Positions 6,915 through 6,961 of a stretch of DNA of 6,961 nucleotides are shown here, piece after piece. Both the position numbers and the translations under genes were made by a program. Origin of the DNA: JBDTCO01 sp039923495 (GTDB lineage Bacteria; Myxococcota_A; Polyangia; Palsa-1104); NCBI GenBank assembly GCA_039923495.1, contig JBDTCO010000058.1, forward strand, positions 1 through 6,961, written 5' to 3'. Below the pieces are notes generated by a model. That model saw only the letters and a program-made list of their open reading frames with translations. It had not been told where the DNA came from and did no database searches. Every line of letters starts with the position of its first letter. The first letter of the stretch is position 1.

Positions 6915-6961
6915 TGATCGCGCGCAGGTCGGTCTCCTGGCTCGGACCCCGCAAACCGGCC
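6915..6961 (-). ncRNA. cobalamin riboswitch, 3' part only (B12 box); continues past window edge
   Basis: The minus strand reads GAGCCAGGAGACCGACCTG across about 6925-6943. This is the conserved B12-box segment at the 3' end of the cobalamin aptamer, followed by what should be the closing strand of the outer stem (P1). The upstream stretch 6944-6961 (GGCCGGTTTGCGGGGTCC) would be the preceding junction and P6 region. The 5' half of the aptamer lies outside the window, so the fold cannot be closed here. It lies about 110 bases before the receptor start, on the same strand. Such elements repress B12 uptake genes when adenosyl- or methylcobalamin is abundant. The B12 box is strong evidence; the outer limits given are approximate. 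Confidence 0.85.

Noticed and set aside
6175..6954. Minus-strand open frame crossing the riboswitch and the start of the receptor gene
   Set aside because: It is translated from the B12 box and leader and then runs in a shifted frame through the receptor plug. The product is Arg-rich with no domain.

Overview
The window is one contiguous, minus-strand block that reads as a vitamin B12 (cobalamin) uptake operon. It is transcribed from the right edge towards the left edge. The DNA is very GC-rich, with GTG and TTG starts and long spurious open frames on both strands. The first propeller lipoprotein has a Ser/Thr/Asp/Ala-rich segment after its lipidation cysteine. Together these suggest a myxobacterium-like Gram-negative (Myxococcota, perhaps near Kofleriaceae or Polyangia). 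That placement is inference from style, not from a marker gene.

Layout in transcription order (right to left). At 6915-6961 is the 3' end of a cobalamin riboswitch with a clear B12 box; its 5' part lies beyond the window. A leader of about 90 nt follows, then a TonB-dependent receptor of BtuB type (4743-6821, TTG start). Ten bases after its stop comes a 426-residue lipoprotein predicted to be a seven-bladed beta-propeller (3452-4732). A 78-base gap carries a strong 16-bp hairpin. Next is a second, paralogous propeller lipoprotein of 369 residues (2264-3373). Then come three ABC-importer genes joined by 1- to 4-base overlaps: a FecCD/BtuC permease (1236-2264), a BtuF-like binding lipoprotein (394-1239) and a BtuD-like ATPase (1-397) cut by the left edge after its Q-loop.

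How the parts would work together: the riboswitch senses intracellular cobalamin and represses the operon. BtuB imports the corrinoid across the outer membrane using TonB. BtuF captures it in the periplasm, and BtuC with BtuD pumps it into the cytoplasm. The unusual part is the pair of propeller lipoproteins between btuB and btuC. They sit where Bacteroides loci carry BtuG, a surface beta-propeller lipoprotein that caps BtuB and binds B12 very tightly. The main hypothesis from this window is therefore a BtuG-like, duplicated cobalamin-capture system outside Bacteroidota. The cobalamin assignment rests on the B12 box and on the BtuB/C/F/D family features. The role of the two lipoproteins rests on context and repeat structure only.
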